From contig JAILCQ010000022.1 of assembly GCA_024679955.1 (NCBI GenBank), forward strand, positions 1 through 64,000: DNA of 64,000 bases, read 5' to 3'. The translations under genes were made by a program, and so were the position numbers. Shown here piece after piece: positions 23,624-32,750 of this stretch. The notes beneath the pieces are model-generated. The model was not told where the DNA came from. It searched no databases and saw only the letters and a program-made list of their open reading frames with translations. The DNA comes from Bacillota bacterium (GTDB taxonomy: Bacteria; Bacillota; Dehalobacteriia; UBA4068). The first letter of the stretch is position 1. The number at the start of each line of letters is the position of its first letter.

Positions 23624-24565
23624 ATGACAGAAACCGCAAAGCATACGGCCTATGACAAAAAGCAAGTGGCCAAATATTTGCAATGGACCTTTGTCCTGGC
23701 TTATATCCTGCAGGCCGTGGCGGCCCGGATCTATAACGGCGGCGCTCCCCTGCTTGGCCAGGCGATCATCGCGGCGATGATGTTCATACCCACCCTGGGC
23801 GTGCTGCTGGCCGGGGCTACGCTGAAAGACATGGGCTGGAAGCTCCGGCTCCGCCGGAACCTCCGCTTCATCCTCATCGCCTGGTTCGGGCCGGCTATCC
23901 TCACTGCCCTGGGCGCTGCCATATATTTCCTGCTGTTTCCGGGGCATTTCGACCTGAGCGGCGGCTATCTGGCGGCAAACGGCGGCGGGGAAATCCTCCG
24001 GCAAATGGAAGCCCAGGGGCTTTCCTATCCTCTGTATGTGCTGGTCAGCGCCATCGGCTGCCTCACCTATGCGCCGCTGATCAATGTATTTTTGGGGCTG
24101 GGCGAAGAGATCGGCTGGCGGGGCTTTTTGTATCCGCAGCTGAAGGCTGGATTCGGCCGGCGGAAAGGCTGGCTGCTGGGCGGCGTCATCTGGGGCGCAT
24201 GGCATTGGCCGCTGATCTGGCTGATCGGCTACGAATACGGCGCGGCGGCCGGCAATTCCCTGGGCTATGCCGGCTTCCCGGTCTCCGGCATGCTGCTTTT
24301 CTGCCTGATCACCGTAGGCTGGGGCATACTCCATGATTGGCTGTATGAGAAAAGCGGCAGCATCTGGCTGCCGGCGCTGTTCCACGGCGCGATCAACGCC
24401 GCGGCCACCCTGCCTCTTTCCCTTTGTCTGACCGATACCGGTTCGGCCAGGCTGCTGGGCCCCGCGCCCATGGGGCTGGCCGCCGGTTTGCCGTTTTTGC
24501 TGGCGGCAACGGTATTGTTCCTTGGCGCAAAGGGAAAAGAGCGCTTTTCGGAGAAACAGAACTGA
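23624..24565 (+). CDS. CPBP family intramembrane metalloprotease
   Basis: 313 residues, about eight hydrophobic segments. The CPBP motifs are present: EEIGWRGFLYPQL (the EExxxR pair), GVIWGAWHWPLI with HxxP-type histidine, and LFHGAINAA. Family members act as prenyl-type or bacteriocin-immunity proteases in the membrane. ATG 23624 follows CGGAGGG. Lies downstream of the XRE-AbrB gene on the same strand, so it may belong to the same unit; its substrate is unknown. Confidence 0.87.
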   Translation: MTETAKHTAYDKKQVAKYLQWTFVLAYILQAVAARIYNGGAPLLGQAIIAAMMFIPTLGVLLAGATLKDMGWKLRLRRNLRFILIAWFGPAILTALGAAIYFLLFPGHFDLSGGYLAANGGGEILRQMEAQGLSYPLYVLVSAIGCLTYAPLINVFLGLGEEIGWRGFLYPQLKAGFGRRKGWLLGGVIWGAWHWPLIWLIGYEYGAAAGNSLGYAGFPVSGMLLFCLITVGWGILHDWLYEKSGSIWLPALFHGAINAAATLPLSLCLTDTGSARLLGPAPMGLAAGLPFLLAATVLFLGAKGKERFSEKQN

Positions 24566-24586
24566 GCATTCCCGCCGGGAGAGGTC

Positions 24587-24982
24587 ATGCAGATGAAATC
24601 CATAGAAGAATTGCTGAACGCCCCCTATTGGATCATGGATATCCTGCCGAAGCAGGTGCCGAAAGACGCGCCGGGGCAATATTTTGCCATCGAGGAATAC
24701 TTTCTCCGGGAAAGGCTACCGGAAATCAAGCAAAAGCATGTCGATGTGATTCTGAAATTGAATTGCTATAGGGATATTGTCATAGATGATATCGTAAATC
24801 CGTCTCCGGCACAGATCCGGGCGATCCTGAACGAAAGGTATGTCTATATTCTGACCGGCGACGCCATGATCCTTTCCGAACCGGACGACACCCATATGAC
24901 CGTTTTCAACCCGGACGCGCCCTTGCTGGATTTGCTGCAAACCATTGCCGCCGGAGAAGGATTGTTCGTTTGGCAGCCCTGA
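24587..24982 (+). CDS. Conserved hypothetical protein
   Basis: 131 residues; begins with MKSIEELLNAPYWIMDILP after an optional MQ. No signal peptide or membrane segment. It reads like a small cytoplasmic protein with a helical N-terminal half and a beta-rich C-terminal half (YVYILTGDAMILSEPDDTHMT). I recall similar unannotated proteins in Clostridia but cannot assign a function. It follows the CPBP gene by 21 bases with a GGGAGAGG site. Confidence 0.7.
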   Translation: MQMKSIEELLNAPYWIMDILPKQVPKDAPGQYFAIEEYFLRERLPEIKQKHVDVILKLNCYRDIVIDDIVNPSPAQIRAILNERYVYILTGDAMILSEPDDTHMTVFNPDAPLLDLLQTIAAGEGLFVWQP

Positions 24983-25042
24983 ACCGCTATACGCAAGCAG
25001 AAAACCCGCTGCGGATAAAACAGGGGTTGCCGAGGTGACATC

Positions 25043-25870
25043 ATGCATCTTTCAAAAAGGTATTTTCTGCCTATCCTAATACTCGCCTTATTTGAAGCGG
25101 TGGCGGTGACGCTGTGGCTGAGCAAAGACAATTTGTTCTATCTGCTCAATTTCAGCTATATCGGCATGGCCATAGCCCTGGGCATTTTTTTGTATTTGAG
25201 AAAATACCGGCATGCCCGGCGCGTGGTACAGCTCCTGGTCGGCCTGTATATGCTGGTTTATCTGGGGCTGATCTGCCGGGAAAACATGCAGATCGAGGGC
25301 TTTTGGTACTATCTTTTCTGCGGCGTGTTCGAAGCGGCCACCATCCATTATGCCGTAGCGAAGATATTCGGGCCGCTGATCTTTGGACGCGGCTGGTGCG
25401 GCTATGCCTGTTGGACGGCCATGGTTCTGGACTTTCTGCCCTATCCGGTCCCGGCGCAGCCCAGAAAAAACATCGGCTGGCTCCGTTATATCACCTTTGC
25501 GGCATCCCTACTATTCGTGGCTGTATTGTTTCTTGCCCCGATAGGACATATGCAATCCGTCATGTTTTGGGCTTTTATCGCCGGCAATGCCGTCTATTAC
25601 ACTGCCGGCATAGTTTTGGCATTTTTGTTTGAAGACAACCGGGCGTTTTGCAAGTATATCTGTCCCATCACGGTGTTTTTGAAGCCCATGAGCTATTTTT
25701 CCCTGCTGCGGATACGCTGCGATAAAGAAAAATGCATTTCCTGCGGCAAGTGTAAAAGGATATGCCCCATGAACGTGGACGTCACCGACAATTCCCGAAA
25801 GCGGAAAAACGGCACGGAATGCATCCTGTGCATGGAATGCGTAAAGAACTGCCCCCAAAATGCGCTTTGA
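25043..25870 (+). CDS. NapH-like membrane 4Fe-4S protein
   Basis: 275 residues. Five to six transmembrane segments, the motif FGRGWCGYACWTA (about 111-123), CKYICPI after the last membrane helix, and two C-terminal [4Fe-4S] motifs (CISCGKCKRICPM and CILCMECVKNCPQ). This is the NapH/CcoG/YccM type of polyferredoxin that passes electrons at the inner face of the membrane. No partner reductase is adjacent, though a flavodoxin gene lies 1.1 kb downstream on the same strand. Function inferred at family level only. Confidence 0.85.
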   Translation: MHLSKRYFLPILILALFEAVAVTLWLSKDNLFYLLNFSYIGMAIALGIFLYLRKYRHARRVVQLLVGLYMLVYLGLICRENMQIEGFWYYLFCGVFEAATIHYAVAKIFGPLIFGRGWCGYACWTAMVLDFLPYPVPAQPRKNIGWLRYITFAASLLFVAVLFLAPIGHMQSVMFWAFIAGNAVYYTAGIVLAFLFEDNRAFCKYICPITVFLKPMSYFSLLRIRCDKEKCISCGKCKRICPMNVDVTDNSRKRKNGTECILCMECVKNCPQNAL

Positions 25871-26161
25871 TAAACCCCGGCCAGCCGGGGCTGTGCCGGA
25901 GAACGATACACTGCCGGAAAGAGGGGCCGGAATCCTGCGCCGGGGATATGAAGGCCTTTTTGGAGCGGGACTGGCCGCAGGCCCAAAAGATCGGCCTGGC
26001 AGGCTATCAGCCCGCTTCGGCATTACCGCCGCCGGCGCTTGCCGGCTGCTGGGCTGGAAGAGGATCTGTTTCGCCCATCTGTATGAGAACGAAACGGTCG
26101 CGGCCCCGAAAGAGCGCAAAGAAACGGAACCACAAATCTGCTTTTCACGGAGGAAAAGACA
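25871..26161. other. Intergenic stretch without a supported gene
   Basis: Begins with a CCCCGG/CCGGGG inverted repeat right after the iron-sulfur gene. A 101-codon frame (25860-26165) overlaps the previous gene and has no family features or ribosome-binding site. The GGAGG of the next gene is at its right end. Confidence 0.5.
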
Positions 26162-26923
26162 TTGACAAACGAACAACCTTCTTTTTTGGACGTATTGCTG
26201 GAAACCCATATCGGTTTGGAACGGCAGGGTCCGGGCAGTCCCCAGGCGGTGCGGCAAGCCCTGGGCTTTTTGGGGCCGCTGGACCGGTTGCGGCAAGCGG
26301 CGGATCTGGGCTGTGGGACCGGCGGACAGACCATGCTTTTGGCGGAATATTTGCCGGGCACGATCACGGGCCTGGATATGTTCCCCGCTTTTATAGACGT
26401 TCTCAATCAAAAAGCTAGAAGCAAACATCTGGAAAACCGGGTCCACGGCATTGCCGGCAAAATGGAAGACCTGCCCTTTGCCAAAAAATCCCTGGACTTG
26501 ATTTGGTCGGAGGGCGCCATCGACAATATCGGTTTCCGAGAAGGGCTTGCCCATTGGCATGATTTTCTGAAGCCGGGAGGCTTTGTGGCGGTCACCTGCC
26601 CTTCCTGGCTGAGCAAAGAGCGCCCGGCCATCGTGGAGCGATTCTGGTCTGATGCGGGAAGCCGCCTGGACTCGATCGAAACCGATACCGAGATCCTGCA
26701 GGACTGCGGCTATCGCTTCATCGCCGCTTTTGCCCTGCCCGAAACCTGCTGGACCGACCAGTATTATTATCCCAGGGAGGCGGCCATCCGGGCGCTGGAG
26801 AAAAAATATCCGCAAAGCGACATGATGAAAGCTTACACGGAACAAAACCGCTATGAGGTGGAATTATATTTGCAATACAAGCAACACTATGGCTATGTGT
26901 TCTATATCGCCCAAGCGATATAG
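26162..26923 (+). CDS. Class I SAM-dependent methyltransferase
   Basis: 253 residues, TTG start 9 bases after a CGGAGGAAAA site. SAM motif I is DLGCGTGGQT (about 48-57), the acidic residue closing strand 2 is in GLDMF, and motif IV-like DLIWSEGAID follows. The fold matches UbiE/Methyltransf_11 type enzymes on small molecules. Substrate unknown. It is followed 59 bases later by a flavodoxin gene, and both may be one unit. Confidence 0.82.
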   Translation: MTNEQPSFLDVLLETHIGLERQGPGSPQAVRQALGFLGPLDRLRQAADLGCGTGGQTMLLAEYLPGTITGLDMFPAFIDVLNQKARSKHLENRVHGIAGKMEDLPFAKKSLDLIWSEGAIDNIGFREGLAHWHDFLKPGGFVAVTCPSWLSKERPAIVERFWSDAGSRLDSIETDTEILQDCGYRFIAAFALPETCWTDQYYYPREAAIRALEKKYPQSDMMKAYTEQNRYEVELYLQYKQHYGYVFYIAQAI

Positions 26924-26982
26924 AGGGCAGACGCGGTTTTGCAAAACCGGGGCGCAAAAATCACTGCCGGGAGGTAAAGAAA

Positions 26983-27462
26983 ATGAAAACGATCCTTGTC
27001 TACTATTCATTGGATGGGAATACCGATTTTGCCGCAAAAAAAATCGCCGCGGCCACCGGCGGGGACACGCTGCGGCTTTTCCCCAAAAAGGCTTATCCGA
27101 CAAGCGGCTTTGGCAAATTTTTCCGGGGCGGCATGCATGCGGTCTTGGGCAAAAAGCCCCCGCTGGAAACCTATGCCTTTGACGCCGCCGCCTACGACCG
27201 GGTGATATTGGGCTTTCCCGTTTGGGCCGGCCATGTGGCCCCGCCGCTGCTGAGTTTTCTCCGGGACAACGACCTGAGCGGCAAGCAGATCGCCGCCTTC
27301 GCCTGCCAAAGCGGCTCCGGCGGGGAAAAAGCCCTGGCACAGCTGAAAAGCTGTCTGGGCCGGGAAGAACTGGATGCGGAACGGATACTGATCGATCCCA
27401 AAAGCAAACCCAGCCCGGAAAACGAACAAAAAATCCGCGAATTCTGCGAGAAATTGCGGTAA
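26983..27462 (+). CDS. Flavodoxin-like protein
   Basis: 159 residues. The FMN phosphate loop is at the N terminus (LVYYSLDGNTDFAA) and the isoalloxazine loops are GFPVWAGHVAPP and CQSGSGGEK. The family carries electrons or acts as a small quinone/flavin reductase. ATG 26983 follows GGGAGG. It ends the accessory gene run and shares a bidirectional terminator with the surface-protein gene. Confidence 0.88.
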   Translation: MKTILVYYSLDGNTDFAAKKIAAATGGDTLRLFPKKAYPTSGFGKFFRGGMHAVLGKKPPLETYAFDAAAYDRVILGFPVWAGHVAPPLLSFLRDNDLSGKQIAAFACQSGSGGEKALAQLKSCLGREELDAERILIDPKSKPSPENEQKIREFCEKLR

Positions 27463-27500
27463 ATCGCGCCTGCCGCGGCCAGTTCCGGCAACTGCGCGAA

Positions 27501-27537
27501 AAGAGAGCGCCGGGATAATCCGGCGCTCTCTTTTTGT
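27501..27537. terminator. Bidirectional terminator
   Basis: Perfect 13-base stem AAGAGAGCGCCGG/CCGGCGCTCTCTT with a 6-base loop; T tract on the + side and an A tract that becomes a T tract on the - side. It closes the flavodoxin unit and can end the convergent surface-protein transcript. Confidence 0.9.
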
Positions 27538-27576
27538 TCCGATCCTATCTTAGGCAGCCGGATAGCCTGCCGGTTT

Positions 27577-30500
27577 TTACAGTTCCAATCCGGCCCAATC
27601 CACAGCTTTATTGATTTTCGTCCAGCGCTCGGTATGATTGGCCTTGCGCTCATAATCATGGCTGTTGGTGGCTTCCTGTACATCCAGATAATACCACTTG
27701 GCCGTATCCATATTGTCCGGCCATTTGATCATATCCTGCAGCAAATCGGCGGGACTTTCCGGGTTGCGGTTCAGCACCCGGTTGATCAGGGCCATGGCCT
27801 CGGCTCTGGTGATGTACTGATCCGGCTTAAAGGTATTGTCCGTATAGCCGTTTACCCAACCGTTGGCCGCCGCTTTGCCGATCTCTGCTTTTGCCCAGTG
27901 TCCGCCGATATCCGTAAAGCTGGCCGCATAAACCGAGGGCGTACGGTCGAACCGGGCCGCAATGGCGGCGAACTCCGCCCTGGTGATAAAACCGTTGGGC
28001 TTGAATTGGCCGTTGGGATAGCCTTTGATAATGCCCAAACCGCTCATGGTGGAAACGGCCGTATTGTACCAATTGCCCAGGTTTACATCCCGGAAGCTGT
28101 TGTCTTTGCGCAGATTGGCGTTGCGTACGTTTTCATCCAGCAGGCGGAAAAAAATGGTGGCGGTTTCCGCCCGGGTGATTCGGGCCTGCGGATGCACCAA
28201 TCCGTCCGGATAGCCAATGACATAGGCAAAATGGTCGCCGTCATTGAGCATCGGCGGGGTTTCCGTTTTCTCGTTTTTCACGACGATATCGCTTTCGGAA
28301 GCCTTGGTGGAGGTATAGCGTTTGGTCGTATCCAGCGTATAGCCGGTGGGCGGCTGGGTCTCCACCCAATAATACTCGCCGCTTTGCGTAACGGTGACGC
28401 GGATCACACCTTTTTTATTGGTGGTAAAGCTGCCCACTTTCTTTTCTTTGATTTTGTCCACCCGATACAGGTCGAATTTTGCGCCGGACAATGTACTGCG
28501 TTTGTCGGCGGCGTCCACCTTGGTCAAGGACAAGCTCCATTCGTCATCGTTTTCGGCGGGCGAATAGTTGTAAATGTTCTTAAAGGTCATATGGCGGGCA
28601 TATTGGTCGTCCAGGCTCCCTGGGACGCTGGTATTGTAGAAATACAGCGCGTCGATTTGCCCGCCGGCATTCAACTGGGGAACCACATGCCAAACGGTCG
28701 TATCATATTGCCAGCGGGGGGCGTAGCCGTTGATTTCCCGCACATAGAAGCCTTCGGAGATGTTTCCCAGGGCCTCCCGGTAGAATTCCTGCGGCACACG
28801 GATTTCGATCTTGCCGTTAAAGCTGCCCGCGCCGTTGGTGTAAACGCTGAGGCCGGTAACGGTATATTGGTAATTCGTAGGATCGAAGCCAAAGTCGAAT
28901 ACCTCATAGGTAAAGGCAGCGGCTTTGGGGGCGGCGGAACCGCCCTGGACTACCGTTTTGGTAAAGGGGACTTCCAGCAGCAGGACCGTGGAGCCCGCAT
29001 TTTTGCTGTTGACGAAAGTCGCCGTTTGCAGTTCGTCTTCATTGATGATCCCGCGGACGCCGTTGGGATGGGAGCAAACATAGCCGTCGTAATCCGATTC
29101 GTTCACGATATAACCCATGCCGTCCGGCAAGCCTTCCACATCCTTGTATTGGCCGCCTTTCAGCTGGAAGGTGGTTTGGCCGTCCCGGAAGGTCAGGCCG
29201 CTGAAAGTGCCGTTGACGGAATCATCATCCAGGGTGACGGTGAAGGTAAATGCTTTGTCATAATCCACGCCGTCCCCTTCCAGCAATTTTTTCACCCTCA
29301 GACTGCCTGTGGGGGCGTCGTTTTGGCTGTAGCGGTTGACAAGGGTTGCCGGTTCGCTGGGAACTGCGGCGATACTACCGGTCAGGCCGGTGGAGGCCTG
29401 GGCGTCAAGGGAGAACCCCGCCGGCAGGTCTTGCTCCGTCACGGTATAGGCAACGCCCAGGGGGACGCCGCTGATCATCGCCGTCTGTCCTGCTTTCAGC
29501 CGGATGACGCCGTTTGCGGGGATATCCGCCGGGTCGCTTTGATACGTATCGCTGCGGATCGCATATTTGCCGCCGCTCCAGTCGTCATTTCCCTGCTTGA
29601 AAGCGATCTTTATGGAAAACGACGCGTCCGCAGGCGGATTGATGCCGGCAGCCGCCGTTACGGTCTTGCGGATTTCAAAACCGCCCAAAAGGGTATTGGT
29701 GGCCGTCACAGGGGCGGCATCCGTAGCCGTTTTCTGCATGACCCCGTCTACGATCATGGGATGGAAGGTTTCTCCGGCGAACTGATAATTCCCGGAGACG
29801 TCCGTTTCGTTGACGGTGTAGTCATGACCGGGAGCCAGGGTCTTACCGCCGGTGATGATGCCCGGCGCTACAAAAACCGTTCCCGTCCAATCACTGGCCG
29901 CCGTCAGGGTCACTTCGGCATATACGGCGTTATCCCGTTTGATCTGCAGCTTGACGCTGCCCGGGCGGGTATTCGCCGCGTTATTGCCGTCCGCCCATTC
30001 TTTTTTCACGGTCAGCGAAGAATAGCTCAGCGGGATCTCGTTGCCGGCGCTGATCTCGCTTGTGCCGTCGGTTTCTTTAACGCCGCTGTAAATCCCCGTA
30101 TCCGGGTCGTAGGTGTAGATGAATCCGTCGGCAGCCGGCTGCCCTTCCGCATAGCCTTCCGGCCGCTCCGTGGTGGTTTTGGTTTGGACCTGGGTATAGG
30201 AGATCTCCGCGCCCGTATTGGTTTTCAGGCCGTAACCGCCGCTATTCGCCACGATCTGCGCTTTTTCTTCCGCCGTCAGATCGTCGTAATCCTTCATGCC
30301 GTTGTTGAGGTCCGCCGCCAGATCAAAAGCGTCTTGGTCGGGCCATACGGTGAAGCTGACCGTGTAGGTGACGCCGTTTTCCAAAGTCATATCGCCCAAA
30401 TCCCAGGTAACCGTATGGGCGTCGCTATCGTATACGGCGGCGGGGGCGTTGTCCCAAGTCGTTCCGCTGCCATACACGCCGCCGGCGCGGCTATAAGTGA

Positions 30501-31596
30501 AGCCCGTGGGGTCGGTTTCCACCAAGGCGGTGGTCATGCCGGACAAACCGTCGGTAAACGCCACATTTTTATAGCCCAAGGCGTTGGTGATCTCGTTGCC
30601 GATATTGGCAAAAACGGAAAGCAGCGCGGCCTGATCCGCCGCTTCATAATAGTTGCCGGCCGGCGCGCCTGCGTCCGTCACCAGAGACTGCATCCTGTCC
30701 GCATCGCCGAAGGCGCTGATGCCGTAGAGCTTTTTGCCATGTTGGACGATGGCTTGGGCGGCAGGCAAGGCATTGTTATAGCAGGTACGGACATTGCTGC
30801 TATCCTCTCTCCCGCTGCCGCCCAGCTCCCCGTTGCCCCGTATATAGTAGGTGGGGTTTCCGTCGGAGACAAAAATCACATAGACGGCGGCATTCTCCCG
30901 GGTCTCAATGCCGTCCGCCTGTTTCAGAGCATCCTGCCAGTTGGTGCCCCCTGCGTTCGCATTCAACTTATTGACTTCGCCGGTAAACATAGACAAATCC
31001 GACGTGCCGGAAATCTTTTCATTCGCTCTATCCCCAAAGGTGATCAGGGACAGACGTACCGCGGGGTTCGTCTCGCTATTGTTGCGCAAGAGTTCTTGCG
31101 CCAGGGCGTTAACGGCGTCTTTGGCTACGGCGATACGGCTTGAAGTCTGCCTCGTGTATCGGGTGCCGTCGTACTGCCGGTATTGGCCGAACCAGCCGCT
31201 GCCGCTGCGATAGTATACGATACCTGCATAATTGTCATTGTTGAGCGCCTCATAGGACGTACCAAACCAGGAATCCTCTTCCCGATACAGCCGTACGTAT
31301 TCGCCGTTTACCGATCCGTACCGGCCGGTAGCGTGCTCGGTATAGCTATAGGTATCCCTGGCCATACTGTTGGACAAGTCCAATACCACGATGACGTCCG
31401 CCAAATTGTACGTTGATGTGCTCTCCGCCCGGCCGGTGACGCTGAGCGAAATGGTATAGGTGCCGTCATTGTTTGCCGTAAGGGTCTTGGCAGCCTGAAG
31501 CGGCGTAGCCGCATCCGCCGCCAGGGCCGCGCTGCTTACGGCGAACAGCAAAGCCAAACAGAGGAACAGAGACAACAGCTTGCTTAACTTTCTCAT
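27577..31596 (-). CDS. Large cell-surface protein: VWA domain, Cna-B-like repeats, three SLH domains
   Basis: 1339 residues. Signal peptide MRKLSKLLSLFLCLALLFAV and following, cleaved near ALA-AD (residue 26). A von Willebrand A domain follows with MIDAS motif DLSNS (73-77), to about residue 330. Next are several Cna-B-like beta-sandwich repeats (for example PGSVKLQIKRDNAVYAEVTL and LSGAKFDLYRVDK), and three C-terminal SLH domains from about 1115 (YVIGYPDGLVHPQARITRAE, IIKGYPNGQFKPNGFITRAE, WVNGYTDNTFKPDQYITRAE). There is no LPXTG, so it anchors through SLH domains. Likely an adhesin or surface-layer component. ATG 31596 has AGGAAAGGG upstream. Confidence 0.9.
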   Translation of the reverse strand: MRKLSKLLSLFLCLALLFAVSSAALAADAATPLQAAKTLTANNDGTYTISLSVTGRAESTSTYNLADVIVVLDLSNSMARDTYSYTEHATGRYGSVNGEYVRLYREEDSWFGTSYEALNNDNYAGIVYYRSGSGWFGQYRQYDGTRYTRQTSSRIAVAKDAVNALAQELLRNNSETNPAVRLSLITFGDRANEKISGTSDLSMFTGEVNKLNANAGGTNWQDALKQADGIETRENAAVYVIFVSDGNPTYYIRGNGELGGSGREDSSNVRTCYNNALPAAQAIVQHGKKLYGISAFGDADRMQSLVTDAGAPAGNYYEAADQAALLSVFANIGNEITNALGYKNVAFTDGLSGMTTALVETDPTGFTYSRAGGVYGSGTTWDNAPAAVYDSDAHTVTWDLGDMTLENGVTYTVSFTVWPDQDAFDLAADLNNGMKDYDDLTAEEKAQIVANSGGYGLKTNTGAEISYTQVQTKTTTERPEGYAEGQPAADGFIYTYDPDTGIYSGVKETDGTSEISAGNEIPLSYSSLTVKKEWADGNNAANTRPGSVKLQIKRDNAVYAEVTLTAASDWTGTVFVAPGIITGGKTLAPGHDYTVNETDVSGNYQFAGETFHPMIVDGVMQKTATDAAPVTATNTLLGGFEIRKTVTAAAGINPPADASFSIKIAFKQGNDDWSGGKYAIRSDTYQSDPADIPANGVIRLKAGQTAMISGVPLGVAYTVTEQDLPAGFSLDAQASTGLTGSIAAVPSEPATLVNRYSQNDAPTGSLRVKKLLEGDGVDYDKAFTFTVTLDDDSVNGTFSGLTFRDGQTTFQLKGGQYKDVEGLPDGMGYIVNESDYDGYVCSHPNGVRGIINEDELQTATFVNSKNAGSTVLLLEVPFTKTVVQGGSAAPKAAAFTYEVFDFGFDPTNYQYTVTGLSVYTNGAGSFNGKIEIRVPQEFYREALGNISEGFYVREINGYAPRWQYDTTVWHVVPQLNAGGQIDALYFYNTSVPGSLDDQYARHMTFKNIYNYSPAENDDEWSLSLTKVDAADKRSTLSGAKFDLYRVDKIKEKKVGSFTTNKKGVIRVTVTQSGEYYWVETQPPTGYTLDTTKRYTSTKASESDIVVKNEKTETPPMLNDGDHFAYVIGYPDGLVHPQARITRAETATIFFRLLDENVRNANLRKDNSFRDVNLGNWYNTAVSTMSGLGIIKGYPNGQFKPNGFITRAEFAAIAARFDRTPSVYAASFTDIGGHWAKAEIGKAAANGWVNGYTDNTFKPDQYITRAEAMALINRVLNRNPESPADLLQDMIKWPDNMDTAKWYYLDVQEATNSHDYERKANHTERWTKINKAVDWAGLEL

Positions 31597-31617
31597 GATT
31601 AAAAATCCCTTTCCTGA

Positions 31618-31655
31618 TATACTTGATACATGCGCATATTTATCGATCAAGTATA
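31618..31655. promoter_or_regulatory. Inverted repeat upstream of surface-protein gene
   Basis: Perfect ten-base arms TATACTTGAT (31618-31627) and ATCAAGTATA (31646-31655) separated by 18 bases, 22 bases before the start codon. It could be an operator or an mRNA leader stem. No clear -35/-10 pair was found nearby, and I see nothing else in 31656-31831. Confidence 0.5.
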
Positions 31656-31831
31656 TTTGATTGATAACTTTATTCATAACATATCCGGACACATATGAAA
31701 CAAACATAGGGCCGCTTCATTCCGTAGGATTTTTAAGAGTTTTTTGTTTATCTGTTTTACTATGCCATATATAGAATATTGTTTTAGAGAGATAAAGTTA
31801 CATGTCTGATACTACGCCGCGCATGGGCGGC

Positions 31832-31862
31832 AAAAAAACAGCGCCGGCCATATGGCCGGCGC
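31832..31862 (-). terminator. Terminator of the fatty acid operon
   Basis: GCGCCGGCCATATGGCCGGC extended to a 22-base perfect palindrome (31841-31862), followed on the - strand by a run of seven T residues (31838-31832). Lies 44 bases after degV. Confidence 0.93.
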
Positions 31863-31905
31863 CTTCGCTTGATCTTTGGATATACGGTTTTGATTTGCTG
31901 CCGGT

Positions 31906-32748
31906 TCAGCGCATGCTTCTGCGCTCTTCGCCAGGGCGGGGCTCGAACCACATCGCCCCCAGTACGTCCACGCCCAAATGAATGCCCAATACCGGGCCCA
32001 GCTGGCGGATGGTCGCTTGCGTGCCGCATTTTTCCTGGATTTGCGCGGCCAGAGCCATGGCTTCCCGTTTTTGGCGGATGTATTGCACGGCGATGGGGTT
32101 GGCGTTTTCCGGGATGGCCTGGATGATACCCCGCCGCTGCTCCACCCGGCCCCTGGCGGCGCCGCAAGCCACCACCGCACCGTCGCGACAGGTCAGCAAC
32201 GGACGGATGTTCAAGATCGTACCCACGCTTTGCCGCACCGGCCCCAAACGGCCGGAACGGCGCAAGGGGGTCATATCCTCCACGGAAAATACGGTTTTGA
32301 CCTGGTCGCGGCAGGCTTCGATGGCCCGGGCGGTTTGCTCCAAATCATAGCCGTCCCGGATCAACCGCCGGGCTTCGTAAATCAAAAAAGCCAGGCCGAT
32401 AGCGGTGGTGCGGGTATCCACCACCCGCACGCCGGGGATATCCCCGGCGCAGCGGACCGCATTGGCATAAGTGCCGCTCAAACGGGAGGATATGGTCAAG
32501 CACAGCACTTCAAAACCGGCCCGCCGCAGTGTGCGGAAGGTACGCTCATACGCGCCGATGGCCGGCTGCGAAGTATGCAAATCCTTTTCCCCGGCGATCA
32601 AATCCGCAAAATCGCCGTTGGAACCGGCATAGCTTTCCGTATAGGCAACGCCGCCGGCACTGTATGTCATGGGGATATATATGGCCCCCAATTGCCGCGC
32701 TTCCTGCTTGGTCAAACTGGCGGTACTGTCGCTGGCAATCACAATCAT
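31906..32748 (-). CDS. DegV family protein (FakB-like fatty acid-binding)
   Basis: 280 residues. N-terminal DegV motif IASDSTASLTKQE, the lipid-pocket segment TSQPAIGAYERTF, TISSRLSGTYANA and VVDTRTT, then a C-terminal domain with RRSGRLG. DegV proteins bind a fatty acid; FakB members deliver it to the FakA kinase. The gene starts 2 bases after accA and shares its transcript, so a role in handling free fatty acids is likely. It lacks any visible kinase partner in this window. Last gene of the operon. Confidence 0.87.
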   Translation of the reverse strand: MIVIASDSTASLTKQEARQLGAIYIPMTYSAGGVAYTESYAGSNGDFADLIAGEKDLHTSQPAIGAYERTFRTLRRAGFEVLCLTISSRLSGTYANAVRCAGDIPGVRVVDTRTTAIGLAFLIYEARRLIRDGYDLEQTARAIEACRDQVKTVFSVEDMTPLRRSGRLGPVRQSVGTILNIRPLLTCRDGAVVACGAARGRVEQRRGIIQAIPENANPIAVQYIRQKREAMALAAQIQEKCGTQATIRQLGPVLGIHLGVDVLGAMWFEPRPGEERRSMR

Positions 32749-32750
32749 GC

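Noticed and set aside
25860-26165. 101-codon frame between the iron-sulfur and methyltransferase genes
   Set aside because: Overlaps the end of the previous gene, no ribosome-binding site and no recognisable protein character.
27634-31143. 1169-codon open frame on the + strand opposite the surface-protein gene
   Set aside because: It mirrors the codon pattern of the - strand gene, has no domain, signal peptide or ribosome-binding site, and the - strand product has clear VWA, Cna-B and SLH domains.
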